DNA of 64,000 bases from Diphasiastrum complanatum (GCA_029204225.1 CM055095.1:12123506-12187505), one strand, 5' to 3'; shown: positions 24,701-35,126, counted from the stretch's first letter. Numbers and translations are program-made. Notes: generated by a model from the letters alone, not told the origin.

Positions 24701-27700
24701 ATGGCAGAAGGAATACCTCACCTCTATAAAGGCATAGTGCAAGTGGGTCCCGTTAAGCATGATCCTGCCGGCGACACGTGACCACCAAGGATGTTGACAC
24801 GTGGCACCTGCCGTACCCATAAGGGTGGGTACGTAACATCAGGTGCGGTCTCATTTATGGGACAACGCTGGTCTGGAGCTATAGGTCTTCTGGGTGCCAT
24901 GTGTCAATGTCCTATTGGCGCAAGACCCTTTGTTATGGACCCGCGTCAGTGTGATAAACTTTACGCGTGTCGTTGGTAATGCGTGACCTCTATGGTCAAA
25001 GATGACCCCACCTAGATTGTGTATAAAGGTGGATCTCCTGGAGAATGAAAAGCTATTCCACTAGTGGTCAAGTCAAGACGATATTCTAGGCCTCAGGATG
25101 TAGGTAGGCGAGGGTCGAGGGTGAGGCATGGTCGTATGGGACACCGTGGCTTATCAGAGATCCGAGCTTGCTTGATGGTGGTCTATAGCTCCAGTGCACA
25201 GGGGAGAGGTGGCAGTACCTCGATGGATGGGCAGTAACGTAGCATTCGCCACCTGATTGTGTCTTAGCAATGACCGGATTAGACAATGGGGATTCTAACA
25301 TTTGGTATCAGAGCCACCGATCATTGTGAATAAGGTGCAATTGCTTCAACTTGAATTTTGGTTGGTTCAAACTTCTTGTTGAAGTGCTAAGACAGCTTAG
25401 TATTCATGGTTTGATCACTATGAACAACTTTGCTGAGATCTGACATTGTTTGGATAGGTTTTGGGCGTTCTATGCATGCTAAGAAGGTTATTTTTTACGG
25501 ACTTTCTGGTTTTCTGGTAGCCGTTAAAGCTACAGAATTTGTTAAACCGCGTTTTAAAAACCTGAATGTCAGATTTAGCACACAAAACCGTCAAGAAACT
25601 TCTGTTTTCTATAGGCCATAAAGGCTGTTTTTCAACATCTTTGGAACCCCGAAAAAATAAATTTCGCAGTTTTTTGAAACTGCCTGAAATTGTTTTGAAG
25701 AAACCCAAAAAGAAATATCGCTGGCCCCTGCAAGCGGCCGTATGAATGCACAGGGGAGCAAACTGGTCTTTTTTGCTACAAGTCTGAGGTGGGACAGCAG
25801 CCGCAGGGCTGCTTGCGGCTGCCTGCTCTTGGAGTGGAGTCGGAGGGGAGGGAATTCCCTCCCCTCATGATATTCACTTCAAAGTACAAGTACTTTGAAA
25901 GTACTTGGTGGAGTACTTTCAAAGTTTAAAGCTTAAAGCTTTGGTAAACAAAACCTTTACACTCTTTTAAACTTAAGTTTTCATGAAACTCAAGCTCTAA
26001 CTCTTTTTAATAAAGCTAAAGTTTAAGTTTATAAAAAATTATAACTTGAGTTTTCAACAAATTAGAAAACTAACCTTTGTATTTAAAGAAAGAGGGGGAG
26101 GGAGTGGAAGAGGTACCATAGGCTGTACCTACAACAAGTATTGGCCTGTGGGATGTAACTCTCCACCTCCCATAACCTCTTCTTGGGCCTCTTCCATCCT
26201 CTTTTCCGTAAGCCACCTGCAATCACAAAGAATGTGCATCTAAAGCATTCTCATAACCTCAAAGGAGGAAAACGAACTTTTTCCTCCACCTCCTCTCTCA
26301 TGAAGGTACAATTGTACTTCTCCTCCTCTCAAGCTTAAGGATGAGCCTTAAGAGAGTTCTAGGAGCTTTTGGGGCCATAAGGCCTTGGGGTTAAGGGAGG
26401 TGACTAGAGGTGTTTGTGGGTAGTGACCCAAGTGACTCTTGCATGAGGTGGCGCAGGGAGGGTGGTAGCCATGTGAAATGAGGCCAGGTGGTGCCCGTAA
26501 GGGTTGTCACTTGTCTTTGGGGCCATATGCTTGCTAGGTGGCGCCCTTAAGGCCCACCACCTAGTAAGGCCAAAAGGGAAGGAAACTGGTGTGGGTGTGG
26601 GGTAAAGGCTCAACTCTCATCATTGAGGAGCTTGTCTTTGTCTAGCCTCCTTGAGTAGTGCTTGATTCGCCTGATAGCACAAAGATTGCTACTGCCCTTA
26701 TGTTTTTACGTAGTAAGGCATGGTGGCAGAATCTGAAGGATAGGCTGGTACCCCTACCACTTGGGACGCCTTTCAGAAAGCCTTTAAAATAGATCCTAGA
26801 TGACTTTGAGCATTGGCGGCGTTTCTCCATCATGCAGATGGGTAGAGGCCGTTAGACGCCGCCATACAGGAGGTTGAAAAAGTCTTACCCCAATTCACTT
26901 CGTGAATCGACCCTGTGTTAATAAAACTTCATTTTACCTTGGGGCTTCCAAAAGAGTTTCAACTTGAAGTGCAACGCAACCAACCCCAAACTATCAAGGA
27001 TGCTTTGCAAAAATCTTCGATGACGGCCACTTAGGCTCCTATAAGGAGCAAAGTTTGCCTAAGGCTGAGCAAAAAGAAAAGAAAATTTTCAAAAAGCGGG
27101 GCAAGGACAGGGCGGGAAAAAGTGCGTGAAGCTAGATCCCGCTAATTATGACAAGGCAAGGACCGGTGGCTTGTGTTTCTCCTGCATGGGGAATGGGCAT
27201 CTTTCAAAAGATTGCTGAAAGAAACGAAAGAAATCTGGTGGGCATCCTAAATCTTTCAAGGCGCTAGGTAAATCTAACATTTCTTTTGTTGATTTATCCT
27301 TTAAGGATGGCACTAGCTGTGAGAATTGTTGCTTTAATATAGCTGATTTTGGCCTCCACGACCTCATTCGTATGAATGGGTTCGTAGGACGCTAAGTTGT
27401 GACTGTTCTGCTCACACAATAGGCCTGATTCAATGTTGATGGTGTAGAATTGTTGAGATTAGAAAAACTTCATGAGATCAGATTCACTAGCTTAGAACAA
27501 TCATATCAGACAATTGTTGCTATCGTGTTGAAATCCGCTATGGTTAGTTGTCAAATTGGTAAAGCATCCTCTGATACAAGTCAACATTCATTGATGTGCT
27601 AAATTGATGTCTTATAGCAATCGTTGCATGCTAAGGCAATAGTCACTGGTATCAAGCACTTCATATAGAAGAACATCGACAATTCTAAATCTGCTAGGGT

Positions 27701-27836
27701 CAGTTGTCAATGTGTCGTAATTAGGGTACAATCGAGCATATCATTACTCACTAACAAGATCGCTCTCTAATCTATCATTGTTGTCGCTAGCGCAATCCCC
27801 ATTGACATTAGAAATATATGGCATTTTTCGTGATGG

Positions 27837-27876
<40 letters not shown>

Positions 27877-28749
27877 TTTTTTATTTGCTCCATTTTAAAG
27901 CCTTAAATTGGGGTGATCAACAAGTGATGATTGGACAATTATTTTTGGAACGTGTCCACTTCTAGGAACCCTATTTAGTCTTTTGGTGGTTGCCATGACA
28001 AAAAATGAGCTTCATTCAAGTGGTGACAAATTTAAAGCTGAAAGTAGTTGAGTTCATTAAGAACAAACAAGAAGAAAGAGAACGAATTAGGAGGGCATGC
28101 AACACAACCCTAGACCTATCCTACTTAGTTTCAAGTTACAGTTGTAGCCCACGTTCCAGAACGTGATCCGGAGTGATCCAGAACGCGATCCGGTAAATCC
28201 GATTAGGGGTTTCACGAAACACCACAAAAAAAACTTTATTTTTTGACAAGTACATGAACAATGTCAATCAAAATGTAATAAAAAAACGTAGGATCTAAAC
28301 GTAAGATTTTGTCTCTAAGGAGTAGGACTCCCGAGGGCTAATAGGTTTCGGATAACATCCTGTGGACAAAATGTAGTATTGAAAAGATATACATGTGGAA
28401 GAAGTTTATGGAACAGGTTGGCAATTGCATGAAATGACAAAGATCGGAGGATCAAATGCAAGCTTCATCAATAGATCATATGGCAGCATGTTCAAAGTGG
28501 GCCAACCGCCACGTTGAGCAAGCTCGTTGTCAATCAATAAAAGGTTTTCATGCTTCAGAACATAAGGGGTTGGAAGCACTAGCAGAGTTGCTATTTGCAA
28601 ATAAATGCCCACAATTTGACCTAAATAATTATACTTGCTTATCACAATCCATGCACACTCATTCATCAAATTGCGCTATATTGCTAGTGGACGCAAAGGC
28701 TGATGTTGCTGTGGCTGCCATGCGTGCTGCGTGTGTGTGTGTGTGTCAT

Positions 28750-28811
<62 letters not shown>

Positions 28812-30018
28812 GACCTGGTATGTTGAGACTGAGAGTAGCCCAGAATCCGACATTGGCCGTGAGAGCTGGGAAAAACACTTTCCAGAATTGCCCTGCTTTT
28901 GGGCCATTTGGTCCAAACTGTGATGGAGCAGAAAGCATGCGCCCAAATCCTCCTGCTTTGACATAGACCCAGATCAAGAGTGCTGCAGACAACACAGTCA
29001 ATATAGGAGCACTATACCTCTCCAGCTCACGGATGCTCTCAATCCCATTTATTATAATCCCAACCTGCAAAAGCCAGAACAGAAGAAAACAGGAAAGCTC
29101 TGGAATTGTTGTTCCGATCCAAGGGATCACTGATGCGTTCAGCTTGCCCCCCATCCACACATTAACCAGATGAAAAATGGCCTGTCCGCCGATCCATGTT
29201 TCAATCCCAAACCAGCCACAGCCCACCAAGGCCCTTAACAGGGTGGGGATATTAGCCCCCTTCACTCCGAAGGATGCTCTGGCCAGAACAGGAAAGGGGA
29301 TTCCATATTTGGTTCCTGCATGGCCAGTAAGAACTAAAGGGAAATATACTAGAACATTGCCCAGGAAAACAGTGCCAATGCCTTGCCACCACGACATGCC
29401 CATCTCCACCAAGCTGCCTGCAAGATAATAGGAGGGGATTCCCACCACCAGGCCCACCCACAGGCTAGTCATGTCCAGCAGGGAAAAATTTCTCTTCTCT
29501 GGCATGGTGGGCATAAAATCTTCATTGGTGAGAGCAGGATCGGGATGCTTGGGAATGGAAGGGCAGATGGGCTCCATCAATCCAGCAGCTCCTGCTACTC
29601 CTCCCAAATCTGCAGGCCCTGCACTGTTTGCTTCTGCAACAAAGCCAGCAAATCTATCCCTCTTTGCGGGTTGTCTTCCAAAGCTTGTTGGCACTAGCAA
29701 TTTTTGTCTCAATTGGATGGGCTCTGCCATTTTCCTAATGCTCAAAGCCTCAAATTGTGCACTTTGAACAGAAATCAGTGTGGCTCTGCTGCTAACTGCA
29801 TTACAACTGTTGTTGCTGCTGCTTCTTCTTGTGCTAACAGCGATGAGATGGCCATTGATAGTGTGGTGGTAGTATGATTGGATGATCTTGTGGGCTGCTG
29901 CAGATGAGTTGTGGTGGCTGCGGCTGCCAGGCCACCACGAACGCTGGGAAGGCTTCTGCATCTGCATATCTACAACACTGAATCCAGAGCTGCAGCCTGC
30001 GTGACGTTTTCTAAACAT
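14976..30018 (-). CDS. NCS1-family plastid nucleobase transporter (PLUTO-like), 2 exons
   Basis: Membrane transporter of the nucleobase:cation symporter-1 family; the plant members import uracil and purine bases into plastids. Exon 1 is 30018-28815, exon 2 is 15745-14976. The donor reads ccag/gtccct and the acceptor cag/atttca, joining in phase as NIP-DFTRY, the expected conserved junction. From ATG 30018 the product is 657 residues; an in-frame ATG at 29730 would give 561. The long Ser/Arg/His-rich N terminus before MAEPIQL fits a transit peptide. Conserved blocks are visible: [81 protein letters not shown] and [14 protein letters not shown], with about twelve hydrophobic segments over both exons. 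The 13,069-base intron is full of mobile-element remains, yet both exons are free of stops or frameshifts. The start codon is uncertain because several upstream ATGs (30060, 30135, 30159) are also in frame. Confidence 0.9.
16790..17580 (+). pseudogene. leucine-rich-repeat receptor kinase ectodomain remnant
   Basis: Successive frames give an LRR N-terminal cap echo ([14 protein letters not shown]), then repeats: [53 protein letters not shown] and [16 protein letters not shown]. The xxIPxxLGxxxxLxxL pattern is the plant extracellular LRR consensus. Reading shifts frame several times and hits stops, and no transmembrane or kinase part follows, so it is a dead 5' fragment lying antisense inside the NCS1 intron. 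It could be a duplicated gene scrap or one carried by a mobile element. Confidence 0.7.
18655..20010 (-). pseudogene. Ty3/gypsy pol fragment A (RNase H end and integrase)
   Basis: Minus-strand order: the RNase H end ([11 protein letters not shown], 19960-20000), a spacer, the integrase zinc-binding domain ([18 protein letters not shown] and [17 protein letters not shown], about 19610-19740), then the integrase core ([28 protein letters not shown] at 19380-19500; [17 protein letters not shown] at 19240-19310) and the C-terminal part to about 18655. Several stops and one frame break interrupt it. The frame ends [10 protein letters not shown], and tgttacatcc on the minus strand near 18680 may be the start of a 3' LTR. 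Confidence 0.8.
20010..21430. other. AT-rich sequence between two gypsy fragments
   Basis: No domain is visible. The part next to fragment A may be decayed RNase H; the rest separates two distinct gypsy copies. Confidence 0.4.
21430..22520 (-). pseudogene. Ty3/gypsy pol fragment B (RT, RNase H, piece of integrase)
   Basis: On the minus strand the RT appears in shifted frames: [58 protein letters not shown] (active site F-M-D-D), then [17 protein letters not shown]. RNase H follows ([19 protein letters not shown], 21660-21770). Directly after it comes an integrase stretch at 21470-21640 that matches the same region of fragment A, so the middle is missing. Stops and shifts are frequent. Confidence 0.8.
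23150..23727 (+). pseudogene. Ty1/copia RNase H, 3' end of pol
   Basis: Reads [21 protein letters not shown], then a stop at 23354, [58 protein letters not shown] and [13 protein letters not shown], and ends at the stop at 23726-23728. This is the copia RNase H with its characteristic C-terminal block. Upstream reverse transcriptase is not recognisable. Confidence 0.88.
23763..24180 (+). repeat. 3' LTR of the copia fragment (end uncertain)
   Basis: A purine tract (aaggaggg) at 23755-23762 precedes TGTTAGAAATAAATGAC, a typical LTR start. A CT-rich tract at about 24098-24112 lies within it. The right boundary is not clear. Confidence 0.55.
24404..24841 (-). repeat. LTR with primer-binding site, facing left
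   Basis: On the minus strand an LTR-like sequence ends TGTAACA at 24422, followed after TT by TGGTATCAGAGTAGCC (24419-24404), complementary to initiator methionine tRNA. Its 5' end is near 24841 (TGATGTTACGTACCC). Its internal region is cut off shortly after the primer site. Confidence 0.6.
24842..25315 (+). repeat. LTR with primer-binding site, facing right
   Basis: Ends in TCTAACA at 25300, then TT and TGGTATCAGAGCC at 25303-25315. It resembles the neighbouring minus-strand LTR in several blocks (gtatgggacacc, ctccagt, gaggtggcagt, gggtgccatgtgtcaatgtcct). A TATA-like tgtataaagg lies near 25020. Confidence 0.6.
25316..27440 (+). mobile_element. Ty3/gypsy 5' leader and decayed gag
   Basis: This follows the right-facing LTR and primer site. 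After a non-coding leader, broken frames show Gag capsid features ([17 protein letters not shown] near 26690-26745; [12 protein letters not shown] near 26760-26800) and a zinc knuckle [14 protein letters not shown] at 27174-27215 with intact C-C-H-C spacing. Gag is interrupted by many stops, and protease, RT and integrase are missing. The orientation is opposite to the host gene. Confidence 0.65.
25878..25924. repeat. overlapping perfect inverted repeats
   Basis: TTCAAAGTAC (25878-25887) pairs with GTACTTTGAA (25890-25899), and CTTTGAAAGTACT (25893-25905) pairs perfectly with AGTACTTTCAAAG (25912-25924). The two hairpins are mutually exclusive. Confidence 0.8.
27839..27871 (+). repeat. (GA)n microsatellite
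   Basis: A pure GA dinucleotide run inside the NCS1 intron. Confidence 0.95.
28728..28808 (+). repeat. (GT)n(GA)n compound microsatellite at the NCS1 splice donor
   Basis: GT/TG runs (28731-28772) are followed by GA runs (28773-28806). On the gene strand this is a polypyrimidine CT then CA tract that starts only a few bases after the GT of the intron. Confidence 0.95.
28815..30018 (-). CDS. NCS1 transporter exon 1 (N-terminal half)
   Basis: Encodes the presumed transit peptide and the first transmembrane segments, ending [15 protein letters not shown] plus one base. The frame runs on into the intron only as [12 protein letters not shown] from the microsatellite, confirming that the donor is at 28814. 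Confidence 0.9.
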
Positions 30019-30404
30019 TCCTAGGAGGGGCCGAGAGGGGGCCGGGCTTTCGGCCCGCATAACCGAGATGTTACCATGTGTATGGCTCGAAAAATTTTGA
30101 AAGCCTTGCCACACGCGAGACATGTGACAAGGCATTCTTAAAAAAAAAAAAAAGGGCATCTTTTCACCAAGAAAGTGCAATTGACCAAAATGCAACTATA
30201 ATTTTCCAAACATTTGCAAAGGTATGCCCTTATAAGTTAGCAATGGTGGAAGAGACACTTTCCACCGACATGGATATGGACATGGAGATTTTTCAAGGTA
30301 GCGTTGCAACGCTTGTAGATGGTGTTGCTACTCCACCTCGCACGTGTGATGGCAAGCTAGACATCTCGCACACTTCTGAGCATTCGATGGGGTCTCCTCC
30401 TCCT

Positions 30405-31318
30405 TGTCGTAAAACGTGGGGATGACTGGCAGCGGAAGCTCGAAGCTTTGACGTAGGCGTGTAGGAACGGAAACGCAACAGTTAGCAACAAAAATATTCA
30501 AGAAGAATGATTTACAGAATTGCGCAAATGAACAATACGATAGTGAGACAATAATTGCACTCTGATTAATATCAACAATGAGTACAATGGCTTGAAGTAA
30601 TAACTTCAGCTTACTGAGCGTGATAACGCTGGCTACAGATAACTCTAATTGAAAAGAACTCACTTTTATAGCTTGATTCAGCTAGTATGTATATTTACAA
30701 GTGTCAAGAGACAAATATCTTATAAGCTTTAAATGCCTTTTACTACAGTTTTGTATATGTACAAAAGTTGGTAACCGCCCTTGTGATATTTGGTTGTCCA
30801 ACTGTTTTTAGGGTTGATAAGTTGGCAACGTCGGTCTGCCAATGTAGCAAAAACCCGAAAAAACCCGAAGGTGCCCTTAGACTGAAGGTATGTAAATCCC
30901 AAAGGTGCCTCTAGGCGAAGACAGCGAAAAATGCAAAAAAGACGAAGGTGGGCTAAAATGGATTCCAAGGCATTCTGGCCACTATGTCGCATTTTTCGCG
31001 AAAGTGCGAAAAGACGAAAAAGACGAAGGTGCCTTAAAAGCAATTAAGGCCACTGTATCGCATTTTTTGCGAAGGTGCGAAAAAGACGAAAAAGACGAAG
31101 GTGCCTTAAAAACGTTTAAGGTCACTGTGTCGCATTTTTCACGAAGGTGTGAAAAAGATGAAAAAGACGAAGGTGCTTTAAAAAATGTTTAAGGTTTAAG
31201 GCACAAAAAATCTCAAAGGGGAAAAATGTGAAGGTCCGAAACATGTAGTCGGCCTTCGGTTTTCAAGATGCTCATTACTTGAACAATTTGTTTAAGGCTG
31301 AGCATAAGAAATCTAACA
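30405..31318 (-). repeat. 3' LTR of W
   Basis: Begins TGTTAGATTTCTTATGC on the minus strand and ends in TACGACA. It contains about three tandem 72-base units (30985-31195) built around gacgaaggtgccttaaaa, which keep the antisense frame open. Confidence 0.9.
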
Positions 31319-33371
31319 CTCCCCCTTAATGTGGATTCTAAAAAACCTTGGTCTTCAGATTTAACATATCGTTAAATCTGAGATGTTGCTCATTTGATAG
31401 AGCCTTTGTGAAGTAATCTACTGCCATGTAGTTTGTTCTGCAGAAAACCAATGCTACTTCCTTGCTATGCACTTTCTCTCTAAGGTAATGATACATGATT
31501 TCGATATGTTTGTTTCAAGAGTGACATCTCGGATTAAGAGATAACGCTATTGTGCTTTGATTGTAACAAATAAATTATTGTAGGAAGTGTTTGTGCAAGA
31601 TTGATGTCTGCAAGTAGTTGCCTTAGCCAGATCACCTCTTTGGTTGCATTTGTGGCAGCTATGTATTCGGATTCCATTGATGATAATGCAACTGAGGTCT
31701 GCTTCCGGTTGTTCCATGAGATTGGGCCTTATTTGTATAAAAATACAAATCTAGAAGTTGATTTTCTGGTGTCGACATCTCCTACCCAATCTGCATCTGT
31801 GTAGGCTTCAAGGATGTTGGCGGTGTGGCTGCCTCCGTAGTAGATGCTGAGAATTTTCATTGCTTGGATGTACTTCATGACCTTTGTTAGTGCTTTCCAA
31901 TGAGTTAAGCCTGGATTTGACAGGAACTGGCTAAGTGTACTGATCGAATATGCAAGGTCTGATCGTCTGCAGATCATTGCGTACATCAGTGAGCCGATGA
32001 TGGATTGAAACGGGTAGCGCTTCATCTCTTCCTTTTCTGCCTCAATTTGAGGAGACTGTTTCTTTAATAACTTTAGTCCAGGGTCGAGTAGAAAGTGACT
32101 TGGTTTGCAGTTGGTCATTCCATACTTTTCCATCACGTTGTTGAAATATCGTTGCTGATTGATAAAAATCAGTCTACTGGGTCGATCTCATTGGATTTGG
32201 ATTCCGAGACAATAGTGAGCTGGACTCATATCAGTCATCTTGTCCTGGGCCAGCATGCATTTTGTATCCTTCATCAGATTCAGATTATTACTGAATAAGA
32301 GTGTATCATCTACATAGAGAGTGATAATGATGAAGTAATCTGATACAGACTTGAAGTAGATATTTGAGTCTACCGAGTTTGAAATAAAACCATTCTCTAT
32401 TAGAAATGCGTTGATCTTTTGGAACTAGGCTCTGGGTGACTGTTTCAGCCCGTAGAGCCCCTTGCGGATTTTGCATACAAGGTGTTGTTGCTTGCCGTTG
32501 AGTTCGTATCCCTCTGGCTATGTCATATAGATTTCCTCTTTGAGGGTTCCATTGAGGAACGCGGTCTGGACATCCATCTGGTGGACTTCAAGATCTGTTG
32601 CAGTTGCAAAGGAGAGGAGTAGGCGGATCAAAACATGTTTGACAACTAGACTGAAGGTTTTTAAATTATCCAGATCTGGAATATGGGAATAGCCTTTGGC
32701 GACTAGTCTGGCCTTGTAACGATTTAGCCTTCCTTTAGCGTCGTACTTCGCCTTGAATATTCATTTGCATGGAATTGGATTTCGGTCCTTTGGCAGCTCA
32801 ATGACTGTCCATGTTTGATTCTCCATCAGAGAATCGAATTCGGTGTCCATTGCTGCTTTCAACTGGTCAACATCAGGAGCAGACATTGTCTCAGAAGCGG
32901 TGTTTGGTTCCTGCACAACGTAGTAGGCCGGATCATCCATAAATCTGGATGGAGGCTGTCTGGACCTGTTTGACCTTCTGGGTTGAACTCCGGTCTTCTG
33001 ATGTGGGTTGACTCATTGAGGTTCTGACTCATTATCTGAGTCAGTGTTGAATTTTTGCAGTTGAATCTCTGGATTGGAATTTGGTTGTTCGATCCTTGGG
33101 TCGGATTTATCAGCAGCTTTCCCCTTGTGGTCGATGAACTAGTCTTCCACGAAAATGACATCTCTACTGGTGAATTCTTCTCGGTATCCAAATTGTAGAG
33201 CTTGTATGCCTTTTGGTCTGGGAAATAGCTGATGAAAATCGTTTTTCTGCTCTTATCATCTAGCTTTTTTCTTAGATCTTCAGGGATCTGAGCGATGCAT
33301 CCAAACACTCGAATATTTTTGAGTGACGGTTTTGATCTTGGCAGATTACTGTAATGTCCGCTCTGATACCA
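31319..33371 (-). pseudogene. W pol remnant (integrase tail, RT, RNase H)
   Basis: Minus-strand order: integrase tail (KPSLKNIRVFGCIAQIPEDLRKK, 33230-33350), a linker, the RT start, the RT active site YVDDTLLFSNN near 32310, then RT C-terminal and RNase H blocks (SDLAYSISTLSQFLSNPGL, DADWVGDVDTRKSTS, SSMESEYIAATNATKEVIWLR) to the purine tract. Stops and shifts break it in several places. The region 3' of integrase is collinear with functional copia pol, so the loss is mainly the 5' internal deletion. Confidence 0.85.
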
Positions 33372-34269
33372 TGTCGTAAAACGTGGGGATGATCGGCAGC
33401 GGAAGCTCGAAGCTTTGAGCGTAGGCATGTAGGAACGGAAACGCAATAGTTAGCAACAGAAATATTCAAGAAGAATGGTTCATACAGACTAGCGCAAATG
33501 AACAATACAGTAGTGAGACAAAAATTGCACTTTGATTAATATCAACAGTGAGTACAATGGCTTGAAGTGATTACTTCAGCTTGTTGAGCATGATTGGCTA
33601 CATATAACTTTGATTGAAAAGAACTCACTTTTATGATTTAGTTAGTATATATTTACAAGTGTCAAGAGACAAATATTTTATAAGCCTTAAATGTCTTTTA
33701 CTCCAGTTTTGTGTATGTACAAAAGTTGGTAACCGCCCTTGGGATATTTGGTTGTCCAACTATTTTTAGGGTTGATGATAAGTTGGCAACGTTGGTCTGC
33801 CAATGTAGCAAAAACCCGAAAAACCCGAAGGTGCCCTTAGACTGAAAGTATGTAAATCCCGAAGGTGCCTCTAGAGCGAAGGCAAAATGCGAAAAAGACG
33901 AAGGTGGGCTAGAAATGGATTCCAAGGCATTCTAGCCATTGTGTCGCATTTTTCGCGAAAGTGCAAAAAAGATGAAAAAGACGAAGGTGTCTTAAAAGCA
34001 TTTAAGGCCACTGTGTCGCATTTTTTGCGAAGGTGTGAAAAAGGCAAAAAAGACGAAGGTGTCTTAAAAACATTTAAGGCCACTGTGTCACATTTTTCGT
34101 GAAGGTGTGAAAAAGGTGAAAAAGGTGAAGGTGCCTTAAAAAGCGTTTAAAGCACAAAAAATCTCAAAGGGGAAAAATGTGAAGGTCCGAAACATGTAGT
34201 CGGCCTTCGGGTTTCAGGATGCTCATTACTTGAACGATTTGTTTAAGGCTGAGCATAAGAAATCTAACA
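33372..34269 (-). repeat. 5' LTR of W
   Basis: It has the same ends as the other LTR and a similar 72-base repeat block at about 33950-34150. It differs from its partner by scattered substitutions and small indels. Confidence 0.9.
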
Positions 34270-35126
34270 CTCCTTTCTCATTCATCCCATGTTCTTCTTT
34301 TTTTGCTGAGGTTTTGGATCGCGCTGCTGCTCTAAAGCTCTCTGCTCTCTCTGATACGTTGCGCTCACCGACGAGCTTTTGCATCCTGCTATCTCCTGTC
34401 AGATGAAGCGGCTCCCTTCTTTTTTTTCACCTATTGTGGTTGCCTTCCCGCCTTTGGATACCTCTTCTGGTCTGGTGGGCCCCCACACCGCTCGCTTTGT
34501 CAACAGTTTGTCTTAATCCTCCTTTCTTTGTCCAATACTCAGTCAGCATGGAGGATTCGAGCCTCCTGCCTCCATCTTCAAAGCTATTGCCCCCTTCTTC
34601 AACGGGCATGGTGGGGGACCGCAAGCGTAAGTACACCAAGAGAATATGTCAGGGAGACCCTAGGAAATAGCCTCATCGGTTAGCACAGTCTCAGCAGATA
34701 GTGTCTTTTGCCCCCCTGCACATCGGACATCTATGCAAGAGCAGGCACCAACGTCAGAAGGCACGAGTTCGTACCTTCAGGTCTATCGTGGAGGAGCAGT
34801 CGCAGCCCCATCACCCCTGCTACATTCAAGACACTTATCAAGCACTTCTGGAGCAAGTGCAGGCTCACCCTCCTACCGACCCAACCCTGCTCACCTTGAT
34901 CCAGATGGTAACTTAGGTGGAGGATTTGCTAGCAGACATGACAATCCCACTTCGCAAGATTCTCTGAAGGTGCATTCGGTTCCAACTCCACCCTACTCTT
35001 TTTAATTAGTACCTTGTATCGCTTGCTAACACCACTATTGTTACATACTTTATGGGGAAACCGCCATACACGGATGGTGCCAAGAGGTTTGGGGAGATCA
35101 ATGGGACCCTCTGAATGTCAAAGTCC

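Larger units (their letters stand above)
15746..28814 (-). other. 13-kb intron of the NCS1 transporter
   Basis: Flanked by GT at 28814-28813 and AG at 15747-15746 on the minus strand. Contents, in + coordinates: LRR pseudogene, two gypsy pol fragments, a copia RNase H with LTR, an inverted LTR pair, a gypsy gag remnant and microsatellites. Stretches 15746-16790, 17600-18650, 22520-23150 and 27440-28720 hold nothing else I recognise. Confidence 0.88.
30405..34269 (-). mobile_element. element W: complete-ended, internally deleted Ty1/copia
   Basis: LTRs at 30405-31318 and 33372-34269 bracket about 2.05 kb. A 5-bp target duplication CTCCT lies at 30400-30404 and 34270-34274. On the minus strand the primer site TGGTATCAGAG is at 33371-33361 and the purine tract AAGGGGGAG precedes the 3' LTR at 31319. 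It is inserted in the LINE ORF1, 387 bases upstream of the NCS1 ATG. Gag, protease and most of integrase are missing, because the primer site is followed almost at once by the integrase tail. Confidence 0.92.

Noticed and set aside
28684-28966. ORFs with THTHTH or ERERERE runs
   Set aside because: They are translations of the compound microsatellite beside the NCS1 donor.
30019-30195. Extended NCS1 start upstream of 30018
   Set aside because: The frame is open to 30195 but that first codon is TTG; ATGs at 30159, 30135 and 30060 are possible but lie in sequence that looks untranslated. Kept as an uncertainty, not as the call.
30905-31192. 95-codon ORF with repeated KDEKDEGALK
   Set aside because: It is the antisense of an LTR minisatellite in W; the other LTR has the same pattern with breaks.
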